Shown: positions 20,965 to 32,523 of the stretch, in pieces
How positions within the stretch are numbered: the stretch's first letter is position 1
Layout: each line of letters opens with the position of its first letter
Assembly (NCBI GenBank): GCA_946902985.2
Contig: OX336388.2
Coordinates: 1,209,968,609-1,210,032,608, forward strand
DNA: 64,000 nucleotides
Direction: 5' to 3'
From: Meconema thalassinum
Lineage: Eukaryota > Arthropoda > Insecta > Orthoptera > Tettigoniidae
Notes under the pieces: generated by a model
What the model was told of the DNA's origin: nothing
The model's input: only the letters and a program-made list of their open reading frames with translations
Databases searched by the model: none
Position numbers and translations under genes: made by a program

Positions 20965-21780
20965 AGACAACCTCGTGTCCCCTTCCGACTCGAACGGTTA
21001 TCCGAGGCCTTTCTGTTCTTTACAAATGGTTGGTTCCTCAGTTTAGGGGCTGCGACAACGCGGTTATATAGCCCCGTGTACTTCTAGTGTGTGTAGAATG
21101 TGTCTGATAACCGCTGTTAATTGTGATGGCTGTATTAGTGTGTGTTATCTGTAATTCAGGTAAGGACTGCAGACATTCGATTTTCAAGTAGTTCAACTTT
21201 TGCTACCAAACGCCACCGTCAACGACCAACTAGTTCTGAACTTCGTTACTAGATGTCACCACAGTCGGCTCCTTGTGACGAACGTTGGAACTTAAGAGCG
21301 TAAGTCAAATATAACCTATAATTTAGCTTCACACAAGTGTAGTTAGGGGAAGGTTCTTTAACCAGCCATAAATCTATGACATGGGCCCGCCGGCTTTACT
21401 TCCCCTCCGAAGGAAGGCATACTGAGGGATTTTTAACGCACTTAAAGAATCCGACGACTTCGGCCAGGTTTGAACCCGCGATCTTGGGCTTAGACGCTCA
21501 TCATGCTACCAAATACGCCACTGAAGCCGCTTTCTTTACAAATACTGTATTGTAATTTCTCAAGCAATCAGACCTTTTCTATTTAATTTTTCCCAGTGCG
21601 CTTTCGTATGAGGCAATTGAAGGGTGAGAGTGAGCGTTGCCCACCTCGTATAGAATACCTAAATTAACATGAAGCAGTCTGCATCCTTAAGGGTTGGTGA
21701 GTTCTGGAATTGATGACAGCGAGGGTTTCTGAGCTGGGTCTACTCCTCCCTTCTAACATGGATTTTCCTTTTTTGGACTG
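20965..21780 (+). mobile_element. LINE 3'-UTR-like repeat, split by a SINE-B
   Basis: The left part (CCTTCCGACTCGAACGG, TATCCGAGGCCTTTC) and right part (GTTGGTGAGTTCTGGAATTG, TTTCTGAGCTGGGTC) match, in the same order, the repeat at 58090-58360. The SINE-B at 21028-21531 lies within it, with a good TSD. Confidence 0.55.
21028..21531 (-). mobile_element. SINE-B, full length with TSD
   Basis: A 504-bp minus-strand copy. The 12-bp TSD TTCTTTACAAAT lies at 21016-21027 and 21532-21543. The head on the minus strand starts GCGGCTTCAGTGGCG; the tail on the plus strand reads GGTTGGTTCC. Confidence 0.92.
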
Positions 21781-22162
21781 GGGATCAAGCCAAAATTTTC
21801 GTGATGCACATTGATGTGTGAGGGTCTACCGCGCACCTTGCCCCTAAACTGGCCTGCGCAGATACTACCCGCATTTCATTCCTGCCTCTTCCACGCAAGT
21901 AAAATAGTGCGTACGACACAATTCCTATCTTTCGCGTAGGTGATCTAAATATCGATCTGTAAAGTAGGCCTACTCCAGGCCAAACGTTCCTCTCGTTTAT
22001 GCTCGATACGTTTAATCTCGATATGGATAATAATCCAACCATTTCGACGATAAGAAATAGTACCTCCGTCGACGCCATGTTTAGTCGATTCATTAATCAT
22101 TTGACAACTCGAAAGTACATTTCATACTTCTCTCATAAACGTCCTTTACTCTGTATCGTGCC

Positions 22163-22317
22163 AAGGCGGTCCGGGTTCGATTCCCGGTCAATGCATGTGA
22201 GATTTTCGAAGTGAAATGCCATGTCCTGTGGTTCGGATTCCACGTAAAAAGGAGGTCCCGTGGCTCATAATCACAAGATTCACGGTCACGTAAAACTACA
22301 ATCTTCCTTTTTTTCTT
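22163..22317 (+). mobile_element. SINE-E, 5'-truncated with TSD
   Basis: 155 bp of SINE-E from just before the B box (GGGTTCGATTCCCGG) to the CTTCC tail. A 13-bp direct repeat, TCTGTATCGTGCC, flanks it (22150-22162 and 22318-22330). A truncated copy with a clean TSD shows that reverse transcription stopped early. Confidence 0.9.
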
Positions 22318-22508
22318 TCTGTATCGTGCCCTAGCACTTTCTTTCTTGTTCCAGATTTGTACTTGTCCCAGCAACTTAAATGCTAAAATAGCTAACTTTG
22401 TGTGAACAACGTTATAAAGAAACTGGTTTACAGACCTATCCTCATGCAAATTGCAAGTGGTGTAAACACGTGATCGTCTGTAATATAACCTTGTTAGAAA
22501 GGTTAACA

Positions 22509-22901
22509 GACTACCTCGTGCAGTAGCGGCTATCGTTCTTGAGTGTCGTTTCGGAGGTCTGGGTTTAATTCCTGGTTCTGCCAAGAAATTTTAATTCTGG
22601 TGTGAGGGTTGAAGCGGGCTACACTCAGCCTCGTGAGGTAAAACTGAGAAGAGAAGGGTTTGGTTCCTACCTCAGCCATCCTGGAAGTGGGTTTCCTTGG
22701 TTTCCCACTTCTACTCCGGGCAAATGTTGGGATGGTTTCTAACTTAAGGCCTCGGACACCTCCTTCCCAAATCCTAACCTCAATTTACAAATACACGCAC
22801 TAGTACAGCTATCACAATAACACAGATTATCATACATATTCCACACAAACCCAAAACACACGGGGATATATGTTGCCCCTAAAATAAGCAACAACAACAA
22901 T
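22509..22901 (+). mobile_element. SINE-A, full length with TSD
   Basis: The best reference copy here: 393 bp, TSD GAAAGGTTAACA (22497-22508 and 22902-22913). Order: tRNA-like head (CCTCGTGCAGTAGCGGC; B box GGGTTTAATTCC), a linker with AATTCTGGTGTGAGG, a second B-box-like GGGTTTGGTTCC, the core (TTTCCTTGGTTTCCCAC...GGGATGGT), the 3' block, and a (CAA)n tail. Confidence 0.93.
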
Positions 22902-22992
22902 GAAAGGTTAACAAGTATTCCTCATCCAGATCCATGATTCGATGTTCCTCATTGTAGTGAAGAAACTTTCTTTTCTCTTTCAATGACTTTGG

Positions 22993-23497
22993 ATTGGTTG
23001 GTTCCTTAGTTTAGGGGCTGCGACAACGCGGTCATGTTGCCCCGCGTACTTTGTGTGTGTGTAGATCTGTCTGATAACCGGTGTTAATTGTGATGGCTGT
23101 ATTAGTGTGTGCTATCTGTAATTCAGGTAAGGACTGCAGACGTTCAATTTCAAGTAGTTCCTACTTTTGCTACCAAATGCTACCGTCAACGACACCTACC
23201 TGCGAAATTGGTTACTAGATGCCACTGCGACCATTACCTGGCACCGAACGTTGGCTTTAATAGAGCGTTAATCAAATCTAACCTAAAAATTTAGCTTCAA
23301 AATTGTTGTTAGTGGTAGGTTCTTTTACATGCCATAAATCTATGACATGGACCCACCGGCTTTACTTCCCCTCCGAAGGAAGGCATACTAAGGGATTTTT
23401 AAAACTCGTAAAAAATCCGACGACTTCGGCCGCGTTCGATCCTGCGATCTTGGGCATAAAAGGTCAGCATGCTACCAACTATGCCACCGAAGCCGCC
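22993..23497 (-). mobile_element. SINE-B, full length
   Basis: About 505 bp on the minus strand, from GGCGGCTTCGGTGGC (right) to the GGTTGGTTCC-type tail (left). The flanks TGACTTTGG and TGACTTGGG are a plausible imperfect TSD. Confidence 0.88.
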
Positions 23498-23768
23498 TTG
23501 ACTTGGGGGATGTACTGTCTACCTTTTATCTTTTCCTTCCAAGACCTTTAATTCTCAGTCTTCCTGGGTTGAGGGCCCCTATCTTCTTTTGTTTTCTCCA
23601 GCTACTATATGTCTCTGGTGATAGTGGGAGTTGTAGTACTTACTGTATGTAAATAGTAGTCCAATAGTGATACAGCTGATCGTTTTCATTGCCTTACTCA
23701 ACATTCGGGGAAGACCACCGGCTGCAATTGTTCGACTCCTTAGACAGTAAATATCACCATAATTATAA

Positions 23769-23945
23769 GGGCGTGATGGCGCAGTGGTCAAGATGCTCGC
23801 CTTTTACCAAGACGGACGGGGTTCGATTCCAGTTCAATGCATGCGCTATTTTTGAAGTTAAATGCCACGTCCTGTGGTTCAGATTCCACGTATAAAGGAG
23901 TTCCCCTGACTCATGATCGCGAGATTAACCGTCACGTAAAAATGG
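23769..23945 (+). mobile_element. SINE-E, diverged full-length copy
   Basis: A-box region GCGTGATGGCGCAGTGGTC, B-box-like GGGTTCGATTCC, then TCCTGTGGTTCAGATTCCAC and ACCGTCACGTAAAA. It lacks the terminal CTTCC run and directly abuts a SINE-A. Confidence 0.82.
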
Positions 23946-23946
23946 A

Positions 23947-24345
23947 ACGCAGTCCGCCTCGTTGCGTAGTGGCTAGCATTCTTGGCTGTCACCGGGTTCA
24001 ATTCCCGGCTCTGCCAAGAAATTTAATTCTGGTCTGAGGACTGGAACGGAGTACACTCAGCCATGTGAGGCAAAACTGAGAAGAGACGGGTTCGATTCCT
24101 ATCTCAGGCATCCTAGAAGTGGGTTTCCGTTGTTTCACACATCTACTCCAGGCAAATGCTGGGATGGTGTATAACTTAAGGTTACGGTCGCTTCATACCT
24201 AAATTACAAATACACACACTAGTACAGACACCACAGTGAAACAGATTATCAGACAAATTCTACACACACACACTCAAATACACGAGGCTACATGGCCTCG
24301 ATGTCGCAAAGCCCCTCGAGAATCATCATCAACGACAACAAATAA
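23947..24345 (+). mobile_element. SINE-A, full-length type
   Basis: Head CCGCCTCGTTGCGTAGTGGC with B box GGGTTCAATTCCC, the linker AATTCTGGTCTGAGGACTGG, core, 3' block (ATGGCCTCGATGTCGC) and a CAA-rich end. No clear TSD. It sits immediately after a SINE-E. Confidence 0.85.
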
Positions 24346-25007
24346 TTTATGCTTCCTTCACCAGCACTATTATCAGCAACAGCATGAAGAACGAAGACAA
24401 TGTATTTCTTTAACAAAGGAAATTACACTAGAATTTCTCCGCCCCCTAATGGAATGGAACGTTTTCCAACTCGGTCCAACTCCAGGACGTGGTTATCTGA
24501 TATCGATGGCCCATTGATTGGTCGCTGGAACTTGGACCGAAGCCACTGAGGCTGTACCTATTAAATATCGACTGTGTGCGGCGAGCAATATAGTGACCTC
24601 GACCGGCAGGTATCTGCCACTTGCCAAGAGAAATGAAACGGTCAAGAGTTTGCACCCGTGCTTATGGATAAGCTCCGACCCAGAGACACCTTCATTTTTA
24701 TTGGCCTACTTTGATTATTGCAAAAATTGGAAGTAGACTTATGACATCTACACGGGCCAATTGTACGTGTGTATGTGTGCATGTCTTCCCCACCCATATC
24801 AATAGGTAAACGACGGAACCGAACTGAACCGAAATTGATACACAGGTAGCACTAGCAAAAGACATCTCAGTGTCTTGTTTCATATCGCCGCCATGTTAAC
24901 CAAAACAAAGTGGCGGCCACCCAAATATTCAAAGTTTAAATCAAATTATTACAAAACTAATCATTGGATTTCTACCGACTTTTGGAAAAATACACCATGT
25001 CGGAAGC

Positions 25008-25198
25008 AAAAGGAAGATTGTAGTTTTACGTGACCGTGAATTTAGTGATTATGAGCCACGGGACCTCCTTTTTACGTGGAATCCTAACCACAGGACATGG
25101 CATTTCACTTCGAAAATCTCACATGCATTGATCGGGAAACGAACCCGGGCCGCCTTGGTGAGAGGCATACAGCTAGACCGCTGAGCCACCATGCCCCC
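25008..25198 (-). mobile_element. SINE-E, full length with TSD
   Basis: 191 bp on the minus strand. The 12-bp TSD CATGTCGGAAGC lies at 24996-25007 and 25199-25210. B box on the minus strand near 25138-25150; the A-box region TGGTGGCTCAGCGGTC lies near its right end. Confidence 0.92.
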
Positions 25199-25755
25199 CA
25201 TGTCGGAAGCGTCTGGCGCCCAAACTACAAGGTCATCATCCTAATAATTTCAAGATAGCGATCGTGTGAATCATGCAAACATTAGCCTATAACCCATAAC
25301 TTATGATCCAATGAATCGATGTTCACAGTATTTGGCATTTAAATAGTTTCATATAAGGACCCTCTGTTATAAACGTGAAAACTACATGAGAATGTTAAGT
25401 GCAGCCCCGCCATCTCGAAATTATAAAATATAAAAATAAATAGCTCTCAACACTTAAGAGCTACTGCAACGAAAATTAGTGACTAGGACCGTATATATGT
25501 TCCTTGTATGGTCAAGACAAAATAACAGACTCTGCATATATTCAAGATGGCAGCTGTGTGAACTATTAGAACATTAAAATTGACAACTCCCAATGAAATT
25601 GGGTAATTAAGTTGAGTCTTGTCAAGAGGTGAGCATCATATTAGAGCTCAGAAGATTATCATACTGAGTATAGCGCACAGTGGCCATCTTGAAATTTAAA
25701 AATAAAAGAATAACTTTCGGTAATCTAGAGCTATAATAACGACATTTAGTTATGA

Positions 25756-26090
25756 TTTTTAATTTTTGTTTAGCATATAGCTTTTAGAGCCGGGAGTGTC
25801 CGAGGACATGTTCGGCTCGCCAGTTTTGTAGCTGCTTCGAGACGGACACCCAACGGGTGAGCTACAAGTGCCGTTGGGGAGGGAAGTTGGAATGTAAGGG
25901 CGAGAAGTTAGAAGGTAGCGGCTGTGGCCTATAGTTAAGGACCAACCCCGGCATTTGCCTGGAAGGAAGATGGGAAACCACAGAAGACCATCTTCAAGGT
26001 TGCCGGTGGGGGGATTCAAACCTCCTCGCCTCCCGGTTGAAAGCGACTGCCAGCAGTCATGCCGTAACGACCACGGCTAACTCACCCGGT
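25756..26090 (-). mobile_element. SINE-C, full length with TSD
   Basis: 335 bp inverted copy of the SINE at 4359. TSD TAGTTATGA at 25747-25755 and 26091-26099. The poly(A) end has decayed to a mixed T-rich start. Confidence 0.92.
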
Positions 26091-26520
26091 AGTTATGAAA
26101 TAGAACCTTATAAGTGCTTCGTATACTAAAAGCAGGTTATATATGAGAGTCGGCAGTAGCTTTAGTGATAAATTTATCAAACTAAATAACTTTCTATGTT
26201 TTAGAGCTACAATAACGGAAATACGTGATAAGGTAGAAACCTATTCGGAGTATCATATGCCCAAATCAAATTAACAGTGACTTAAAATTTCAAAATGGTG
26301 GCCGGGCTTAATATTAAAACGTAATTGTGAATCATTGAGAATGTAATTGCGCATTTAAAACGAAACTTTGTAAGATTATAGTACCATGTAAGGCACCCTG
26401 ATGAATAAGAATATTACACTGATTACAACATGTGGGGGCCATTCTGAAAATATAGAATATGATAATGAATACGTAAAGTATCTTTAAGATACAACAACGA
26501 AGATTAGCAGTAATGTAGAA

Positions 26521-26614
26521 GGAGAAGGAGAATGCAGGAAGAGTTTGAATTCATAAAGTGATTCATTAATACGCGAATCTTCAAACGGAATAGAACTTGT
26601 ATGGGCAAGTCGGG

Positions 26615-26650
<36 letters not shown>

Positions 26651-27595
26651 GTGGGGGAAGATTGGAAACGCAGCAAATATCTAAAATGTTCCAAGGGTCC
26701 TCATTGATCTGTCTTGCACAAGGTCTCTCGATTGGCTCCACTGCTACTGACAGGAGCGTTCTGATGTGAGAGCTTGAATTGAAGAAATAAAGCTAAACTT
26801 AGAGCCAAGATTGTACAACTCGGTATTAAAGGTTTGAGAGTGTTAAGATAATATAATAATATTGAAGTTGACCCAGAGTGTTCCAAATGACAAACATTGT
26901 AGTGTTACACTTCAGTGGAAGATACGTTGATATGATCTGGTCTGCCATATGCTAAAACATTATGACTGGCTTATTGTTGGTGTTAGTTTATTTAAGGGGA
27001 TTGGGTCATCAGCCCCGGTTAGTTGGGTACGTGTTAACCCTGTAACCCTCGTGCCCCACAGACTTTTCGTTTTGCTCTGAGTATGCGTTGGCAAACCTTA
27101 CAGCCTGCAGCCGACGTGACGTTTCTTTGTCCTTGACAGTATTTTGGTTGCCGTGTTTGTCACAGTTGTAACGCATCGCTTGTTTGCTATATATCGGTTT
27201 TGGGGCACTGAGTACCACAGTGTAGGATTAGCGTTACGTTTCTTGTTGTGTACTTTCCGCAAACCGAGGACACCAAAACCACTATGAAGAGTGCACAGTG
27301 TAAGATGTGTGTATGCTAAAGTCATCTCCTATCTGTCTGTGTCAATTGTAGAGATGACATTCAGTAAAACACTCTAAAATGTGAGGTGTTGTAAAGTAAA
27401 TAGTGTAAGTTTTTTAATATTATTTTATCTCTAGTATAGAATGGTAAAGTGTAATATAAAATAACTTCTCCGTAAGTCTAATCAAACCAAACTAACCAGT
27501 TGTTATCCTGAATTCAGTACATATTGGTTTGTAATATGTAAATCAGGCTTATTATTCTTGGGGCCCTGAGTGCCATGTGAAGGATTATTGTTTGT
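26521..27595. other. Unassigned, with a GT microsatellite
   Basis: Contains a (GT)n run at 26616-26649, a fragment GTTTATTTAAGGGG-ATTGGGTCATCAGCCCC (26989-27019) that resembles a LINE 3' end, and a repeated GGGxCACTGAGTACCACAGTG / GGGCCCTGAGTGCCATGTG pair (27203 and 27561). No coding frame is supported. Confidence 0.4.
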
Positions 27596-27599
27596 AATA

Positions 27600-27870
27600 A
27601 ACAAGTATAGGGTTCCAGGGTTAACATTGTGTGATAACCTGTATTTATGTGATGACTGTGGAAGTGTGTTTAACTCTATTAGGGACAGGGATGGGGTAGG
27701 TGCCCCGGGACTTGAAATATGCTACTATCCCGGCATTTGCTTGGAGGGAGTGTGGAAAACACCACACTCAGGATAGACGCTGAGAGCGCCGCGATTCGAA
27801 CCTACAATCTCCGGAATTGCTGCAGTTGCCCTTGTGGCCATGGTACACGATATAAAGAGCAGGGCTACGC
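27600..27870 (-). mobile_element. Diverged tRNA-SINE of the A superfamily
   Basis: On the minus strand: B-box-like GGTTCGAATCGCGG (about 27790-27803), then the core (inverse of ATCCCGGCATTTGCTTGGAG, 27726-27745), then a 3' block (GTGTGATAACCTG region). The large open frames crossing it on both strands are incidental. Confidence 0.65.
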
Positions 27871-28189
27871 CGCGGGACAGAAAATAAGTAGGCCTACAAC
27901 GATGTCCTTCGGTATGGGACGTAGCGCAAGGTTCGTCTCCCCAGCTGAGTCCAGACAGGTTATACCAAATCATGCTGATGAGCCCAGTTTGATACATCTG
28001 GACGTGAACCCGCAGCAGGCACGGCATAACACTGGAAGATGCATTAAAAATCTAAATATGGTAATCATCTATGTGGTGTCGTCTTTGCTAGGAAACATCT
28101 TTGCCTCTAGATGGTGTAGCATCTTTTTGGATAACTACTCGAAACTTTATCACTTTCTTGCTGTTGTTGTTTCACTTAAACTTGTACAT

Positions 28190-28490
28190 CGTGGTATTTA
28201 TCAAAGTGTTCGCACTTGGTTATGTGTGGAATCTACTTGTTCTAGCGTGTGTATTTATGGTTGGAGCTAGATTGGGAAAGAGTTGGCCGTGACTTTCAGT
28301 TAGGTACAATCACGGCATTTGCTTTTAGTAGAAGTGAGAAACCTCAGAGAAACCACTCCTAGGATGACTGAGCTAGGAAAAAAACTGAATTTGTTCTCAT
28401 TTTTATCTCAAGAGGCTCCGTATATCCCATTCCAAACAAGAATTAAATTCATCGGCAGGAAGAACGTCAGTCACTTCCCCATGAGGTGAT
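28190..28490 (-). mobile_element. SINE-A, degraded
   Basis: Head remnant at the right end (inverse of ATCACCTCATGGGGAAGTGA), linker AATTAAATTCATCGGCAGG, core GGCATTTGCTTTTAGTAGAA, and the 3' block near 28200-28270. Many substitutions; an old copy. Confidence 0.7.
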
Positions 28491-28561
28491 CTAGATATAC
28501 AGCTGTACACATCCACCCTGGGAACACAGGCTATCAGACTAATTCATTACACATCCAAGTA

Positions 28562-29142
28562 TAGGGTCATTATCTATGTGCGCACCAATAAACATGGCAA
28601 GCTAAACCGGCTGTGACTGGCGCAGATCGCGGCCACGCGTACCCAGTTCAGCTCACCGCTGAAAATGTCCTCCATCACTTGTAACACACACCTGACATCT
28701 TCTGATGAAAGAATGTCTGTCAACTCTTTTATTATTTACGGAGCCTATTTCCTTGAATCGTTTAGTGAGCCTCCTAATTGTACTGGCATTAGGTACATGT
28801 CTTCCTGGAAACTTGATTCGAAATTTTCATCTCGTTGCAGAACAAGATTTTCTGCTTTTCATATACGAATAATGGATATACACATGTTCGTGCAATGTGA
28901 AATGGTGTCTAGGCATGACCAACAATCACAGTAATCACAATACTGACTAAACATGCAACACTAACGTCTAAGCTTTGCAGATACACGTCCATATGAATGA
29001 CAAAACACGTGTGAACTAACGATATGAGTCAGCGGAGCTCGCCTACCACCGGGTGAACTGGGTACATGCGGCCGCGATCTGCGCCGGTCACAGCCGGCTT
29101 AGCTTGCCGTGTTTACTCGTATGCTCATATATAATGACCCTG
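28562..29142 (-). mobile_element. Tc1/mariner-type element, internally deleted, long TIRs
   Basis: The termini are (C/T)AGGGTCATTAT at 28562 and its reverse complement ending 29142, flanked by TA (28560-28561 and 29143-29144), the mariner target. The inverted repeats run about 80-90 bp (28562-28650 versus 29054-29142) and share blocks such as GGCAAGCTAA and GGCGCAGATCGCGGCC. The interior keeps only the N-terminal transposase region on the minus strand, so this is a 581-bp deletion derivative. Confidence 0.88.
28653..28916 (-). pseudogene. Mariner-family transposase N-terminus (DUF4817-like HTH)
   Basis: An 88-codon frame with one in-frame stop at codon 30. The readable pattern is MPRHHFTLHEHVYIHYSY, then KFRIKFPGRHVPNASTIRRL, then TKRFKEIGSVNNKR. 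This is the helix-turn-helix layout of DUF4817, an N-terminal DNA-binding domain found with insect mariner-like transposases. The catalytic DDE part is absent because the right TIR follows shortly. It would have bound the element ends. It sits wholly within the TIR pair at 28562-29142, which supports the assignment. Confidence 0.8.
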
Positions 29143-29144
29143 TA

Positions 29145-29488
29145 GAACAGAATAGATTACCCTCTGTTTTAAATCACGGATTGCCAGAGATTGGACACAA
29201 CCAGGTAGACGGGTTTGGTGACGGAAATGTCCTAATATATTTAATTATGTAACAAGGGGAGATGGAATCATTATTCAACTTTCTCTCATCACAGGCTGAC
29301 AAATGACAAAATGTCATAAATGTAGCTTTAAAAGTATTTTTCAGTGTTGTCTCATTACCAAAATATTGTAGCCTTCAGTAGGTCAAGATTAATTTGGGGG
29401 AGGAAGACTGTTTTTGTTCATGGGATAGTAATTTCTAAGTTTTGCAACATTAAAATACTTAGTTCTCTTCTCGGTGCTTAATGCTGTA
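29145..29488. other. No recognised feature
   Basis: AT-rich spacer between two mariner-type relics. No frame or repeat recognised. Confidence 0.4.
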
Positions 29489-29490
29489 AT

Positions 29491-29830
29491 ACGAGGGATG
29501 TTTTCATTCAAGTTCCGATGGACTGAATAAAAATAACAAATTGACATACCAAACTGATTTTACTACTAAATGTTTGCTTGTTTTATTCATATGTCTCAAC
29601 ATAATCGCTAAAACGATTGAAATATTTGCACCAGCTTTCCAATACCCTCGGCAAAAAATTCTGCCGCCACTGAGGCGGGTACGTCTGGAGAGTCTCCTGA
29701 AGTTTTTCCTTTTTGGTGAGGCATTGCCGCCAAACCACACCTTCAATTCTCGAAAAAGGTGAAAGTCATTCACGACCGCACTATGCCAAAGTTACTATAG
29801 ACTTATTTAAAGAATTCAAGTGTGAAGTTT
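29491..29830 (-). pseudogene. Mariner transposase C-terminus and TIR, frameshifted
   Basis: On the minus strand the C-terminal mariner pattern is readable across frames: FHLFRELKVWFGGN, then AEFFAEGIGKLVQ in another frame. These match the conserved mariner stretch after the last catalytic Asp. About 130 bp downstream the sequence ends in ACGAGGGATGTTTTCATTC (inverted at 29491-29510), a mariner-type terminus next to TA. The rest of the transposase is not seen. It differs from the element at 28562 and is a separate insertion. Confidence 0.75.
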
Positions 29831-31990
29831 TGGACCATCTGTCGTTTAGTCCAAACCAGCACTGAATGATTTTCACAATATGTATATAAATCGTAATCAC
29901 ATGTCATTTATTTTTCACATATTCCAGTAATTGGATAATTTTGTGTTGACCAACTGAAACCTACGATATTAAAAGCACGTGTGTATCATCACACAAAATA
30001 TTCAAAACAGGTAACAAGAACAACAACAATCAGCATTTTATGATTATATTCGTAACTAAAAAATAGAGGTTAATAGGTTTCCTTGTAAAGATGAGACAAC
30101 CTAAATAGACTATTTTTTGATAGCATATCATTGAATTACTACAAAACACATAGGCCTACATCACATTCTAAAACAAATTTCAGAATCCTATCTCCAAATA
30201 GATTATATTCTGGAATCTAAATGTGTCTACAAAGTCTTGTGCTATCCTTTCCAAGGGGAATAAGATATCCTCGCTTGGTCTTTGAGCAAAGAACTGTGCG
30301 AGAGAGATCGATTATTTTGGACCCCAAGTGAAATCCCTGTGGAACCCCGGCAAGTCGAGTGCGTGGGTGTGTGTGTGTTCCCTCTCTGGAGATGAAGATG
30401 TCTGAAGAGAAAGAGCAAATACTGTCCCGTGAAGACTGCACCGCCAGCACATGCTGCGAGTTATTTGATGGACCACGGGCTGCTGATGATGAAGCTTTCC
30501 GGGCTAGATATTGATGAGAGAGGGGACGTTTTGAATATTAATGCCGGAAGAATTGCTGGAAAACTTTCCAAGAGGGAAGTGAGAAGGTGGGGGACGCACA
30601 TACACAATGGGGCTGTCTGTTGAGTGCAACGTCATTTTTACGGGAGGGTTGCACACATCACTCGTTCATATGAAGGTAATAATAAGCTTCATCCTGAAAG
30701 GTGCTATTATACAATGTATTCTCTGGTTTTAGTAAGTATTATTTCTTTATGCTATAGGATATTATTTCAATATTATTTGATTCTTTTATGTGAGATCCAC
30801 GAGGAGAGAGATTAAACTAAATTTAAAACAATGAATTATGGTAATTGATTTTCATTATCATATATACCGGGATGATGACTGAGACTTCCGACCCTCTAAA
30901 TGAATCAAGAATAACGACATATTTTTTAATTTCTCAATTCAATACTTTTCAGCTTGAAGCATCTACAACCCCTTTATTTGCGGACAGTTTTACTTCTTCT
31001 TCTCCTCCTTACCCTGAAGTACGGCGATGGTTCCAAAAATATGTTGGGGAAATATAAGAAAAGAGAAGCATTAAGAGAGTACCCTTGCATTCTCTTTCTT
31101 ACACACAAGTGGAAAATGCAGCGCTATTAAACATGTGCGTAAGAGTTCTTCTGCTGCTCAATCAACAGTAAGACGTTAAAGATGAAACATCCACGAAAAA
31201 ACTGTGGAATAATAATCATAATAATAATAATTTACCAGTATTCCTTGTCAGGTTGTTGACTCATATTCCTAGGATCTCCCTCAGAGGCCCATGTGACAAT
31301 GGTATGCAACAACCCATTGTTGTGGAGGAGGAGTGCATTTTCATCGCTTGATTAGTCACCTAATGTTTATTTTGGGTTTGATATTTGTTGCCTGGCCAGC
31401 TTGATTGGGTTAGCACTGTGACGTCACGTGCACATGTCAACAAAAACAAAACTCATTACACTATCCAAACACGGCGAGCTGACCATGTGGAAAAGCTAAA
31501 TCAACACAATTTTGTGGTATGCGGTCACTACTGATTGACTCAAGCTATGTATTAAAAGACACTATTGATAAACAAGGGATAAATATGTTGCGCGCCCCAT
31601 ATTGTGTTCCAGCTTCCCAATCAAGACGTGTGTACATGTGGGTAGTTCACTCTTAACTTTAATAACCTCATTTTCTGGCGACAACACTGCAACCACGGCT
31701 GAAATATGAACTTGCTAGGGATAGTGCGGTGCTCTGAGGCTAATCTAAGTAGCCTGTACGCAAAAAAAAAAAATCGAATTCAACAACATGATACGCACAG
31801 CATATACAGGGTGTTCTACATCATGTGTCGAAATGAGCCGTCTTATATCTCATCTCACGCCCATACTGCGTGTATTCCCCTGTGTTTAATCATGCCATTT
31901 CAATACCAAACTCTTATCATTAATGGTTGATAATGCAACCCGTAAATTCTACTCTCCTCACTTTATAAACCTTGCTTTAGCATCTGATCA
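29831..31990. other. Unassigned 2.1 kb
   Basis: Mostly AT-rich. At 30392-30514 a 40-codon frame (MKMSEEKEQILSREDCTAS...) overlaps a 64-codon frame in another phase; neither matches a family I know. A TAA run lies near 31213-31230, and ACAGGGTGTTC near 31806 resembles a transposon end without a partner. No host exon can be supported. Confidence 0.4.
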
Positions 31991-32008
31991 GTAATATCAA
32001 TATTGATG

Positions 32009-32066
32009 TGTAACATCTTTCCACTCGGTTGCTGGATAGTTTTGTGGGAGTGATTTTGAAAAAGGG
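32009..32066 (-). repeat. Second copy of the module at 9705-9775
   Basis: The reverse complement contains CAAAATCACTCCCAC and AACTATCCAGCAACCGAG, then GGAAAGATGTTACACATCAA. Next to it (32100-32250) lies a duplicated GTACCACGACGTAC, so here too the module sits beside repeats. Confidence 0.65.
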
Positions 32067-32523
32067 TCGGAAATGGGACGGAAACAATGAGCGCGCGCGG
32101 TGGTGGAGATTAGTACCACGACGTACTGTCGGCCCTGGCTATGTGGAATGTATATCGCATACGGTTTGCTTCAAGGTTTGGAGGCTCCATTAAAGATATT
32201 CCTACAAAAAATCATTGGTACCACGACGTACCTCACGCATGCGCACCGGTTAGGATTTGGCACTGGAGTTTTACTAGTAGTTATTTCAATGACCAACAGA
32301 GTTCACTGTTAACAAGGGATTTGCGCTCCCGACATGTCACATGTTACACATCATGTGCGACTACTGTAAGGTTCGTAATTTTCTATTTCATTCCTACAGT
32401 AACATTTAACTCATTTAATCAATTATTGCCTTAGTAATAACATAAATCCAATTCTTTACTTGTCGAAATGTAGAATTCATTCTGTCATTCTTAGGCGTCT
32501 AAACACCTGTTATATTAACCGTG

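Larger units (their letters stand above)
24880..26520. repeat. AT-rich repeat with ATGGCGGC-type motifs, host to two SINEs
   Basis: Scattered AAAGTGGCGGCC (24908), CAAGATGGCAGCTG (25544), CAGTGGCCATCTTG (25679, inverted) and AAAATGGTGGCCGG (26291) resemble the interior of the Helentron-like elements. No ends are recognisable. It may be a relic of that family or a related AT-rich element. Confidence 0.4.

Noticed and set aside
27719..28270. 183-codon plus-strand frame
   Set aside because: It crosses an inverted SINE and part of another SINE-A; no domain, and composition follows the repeats.
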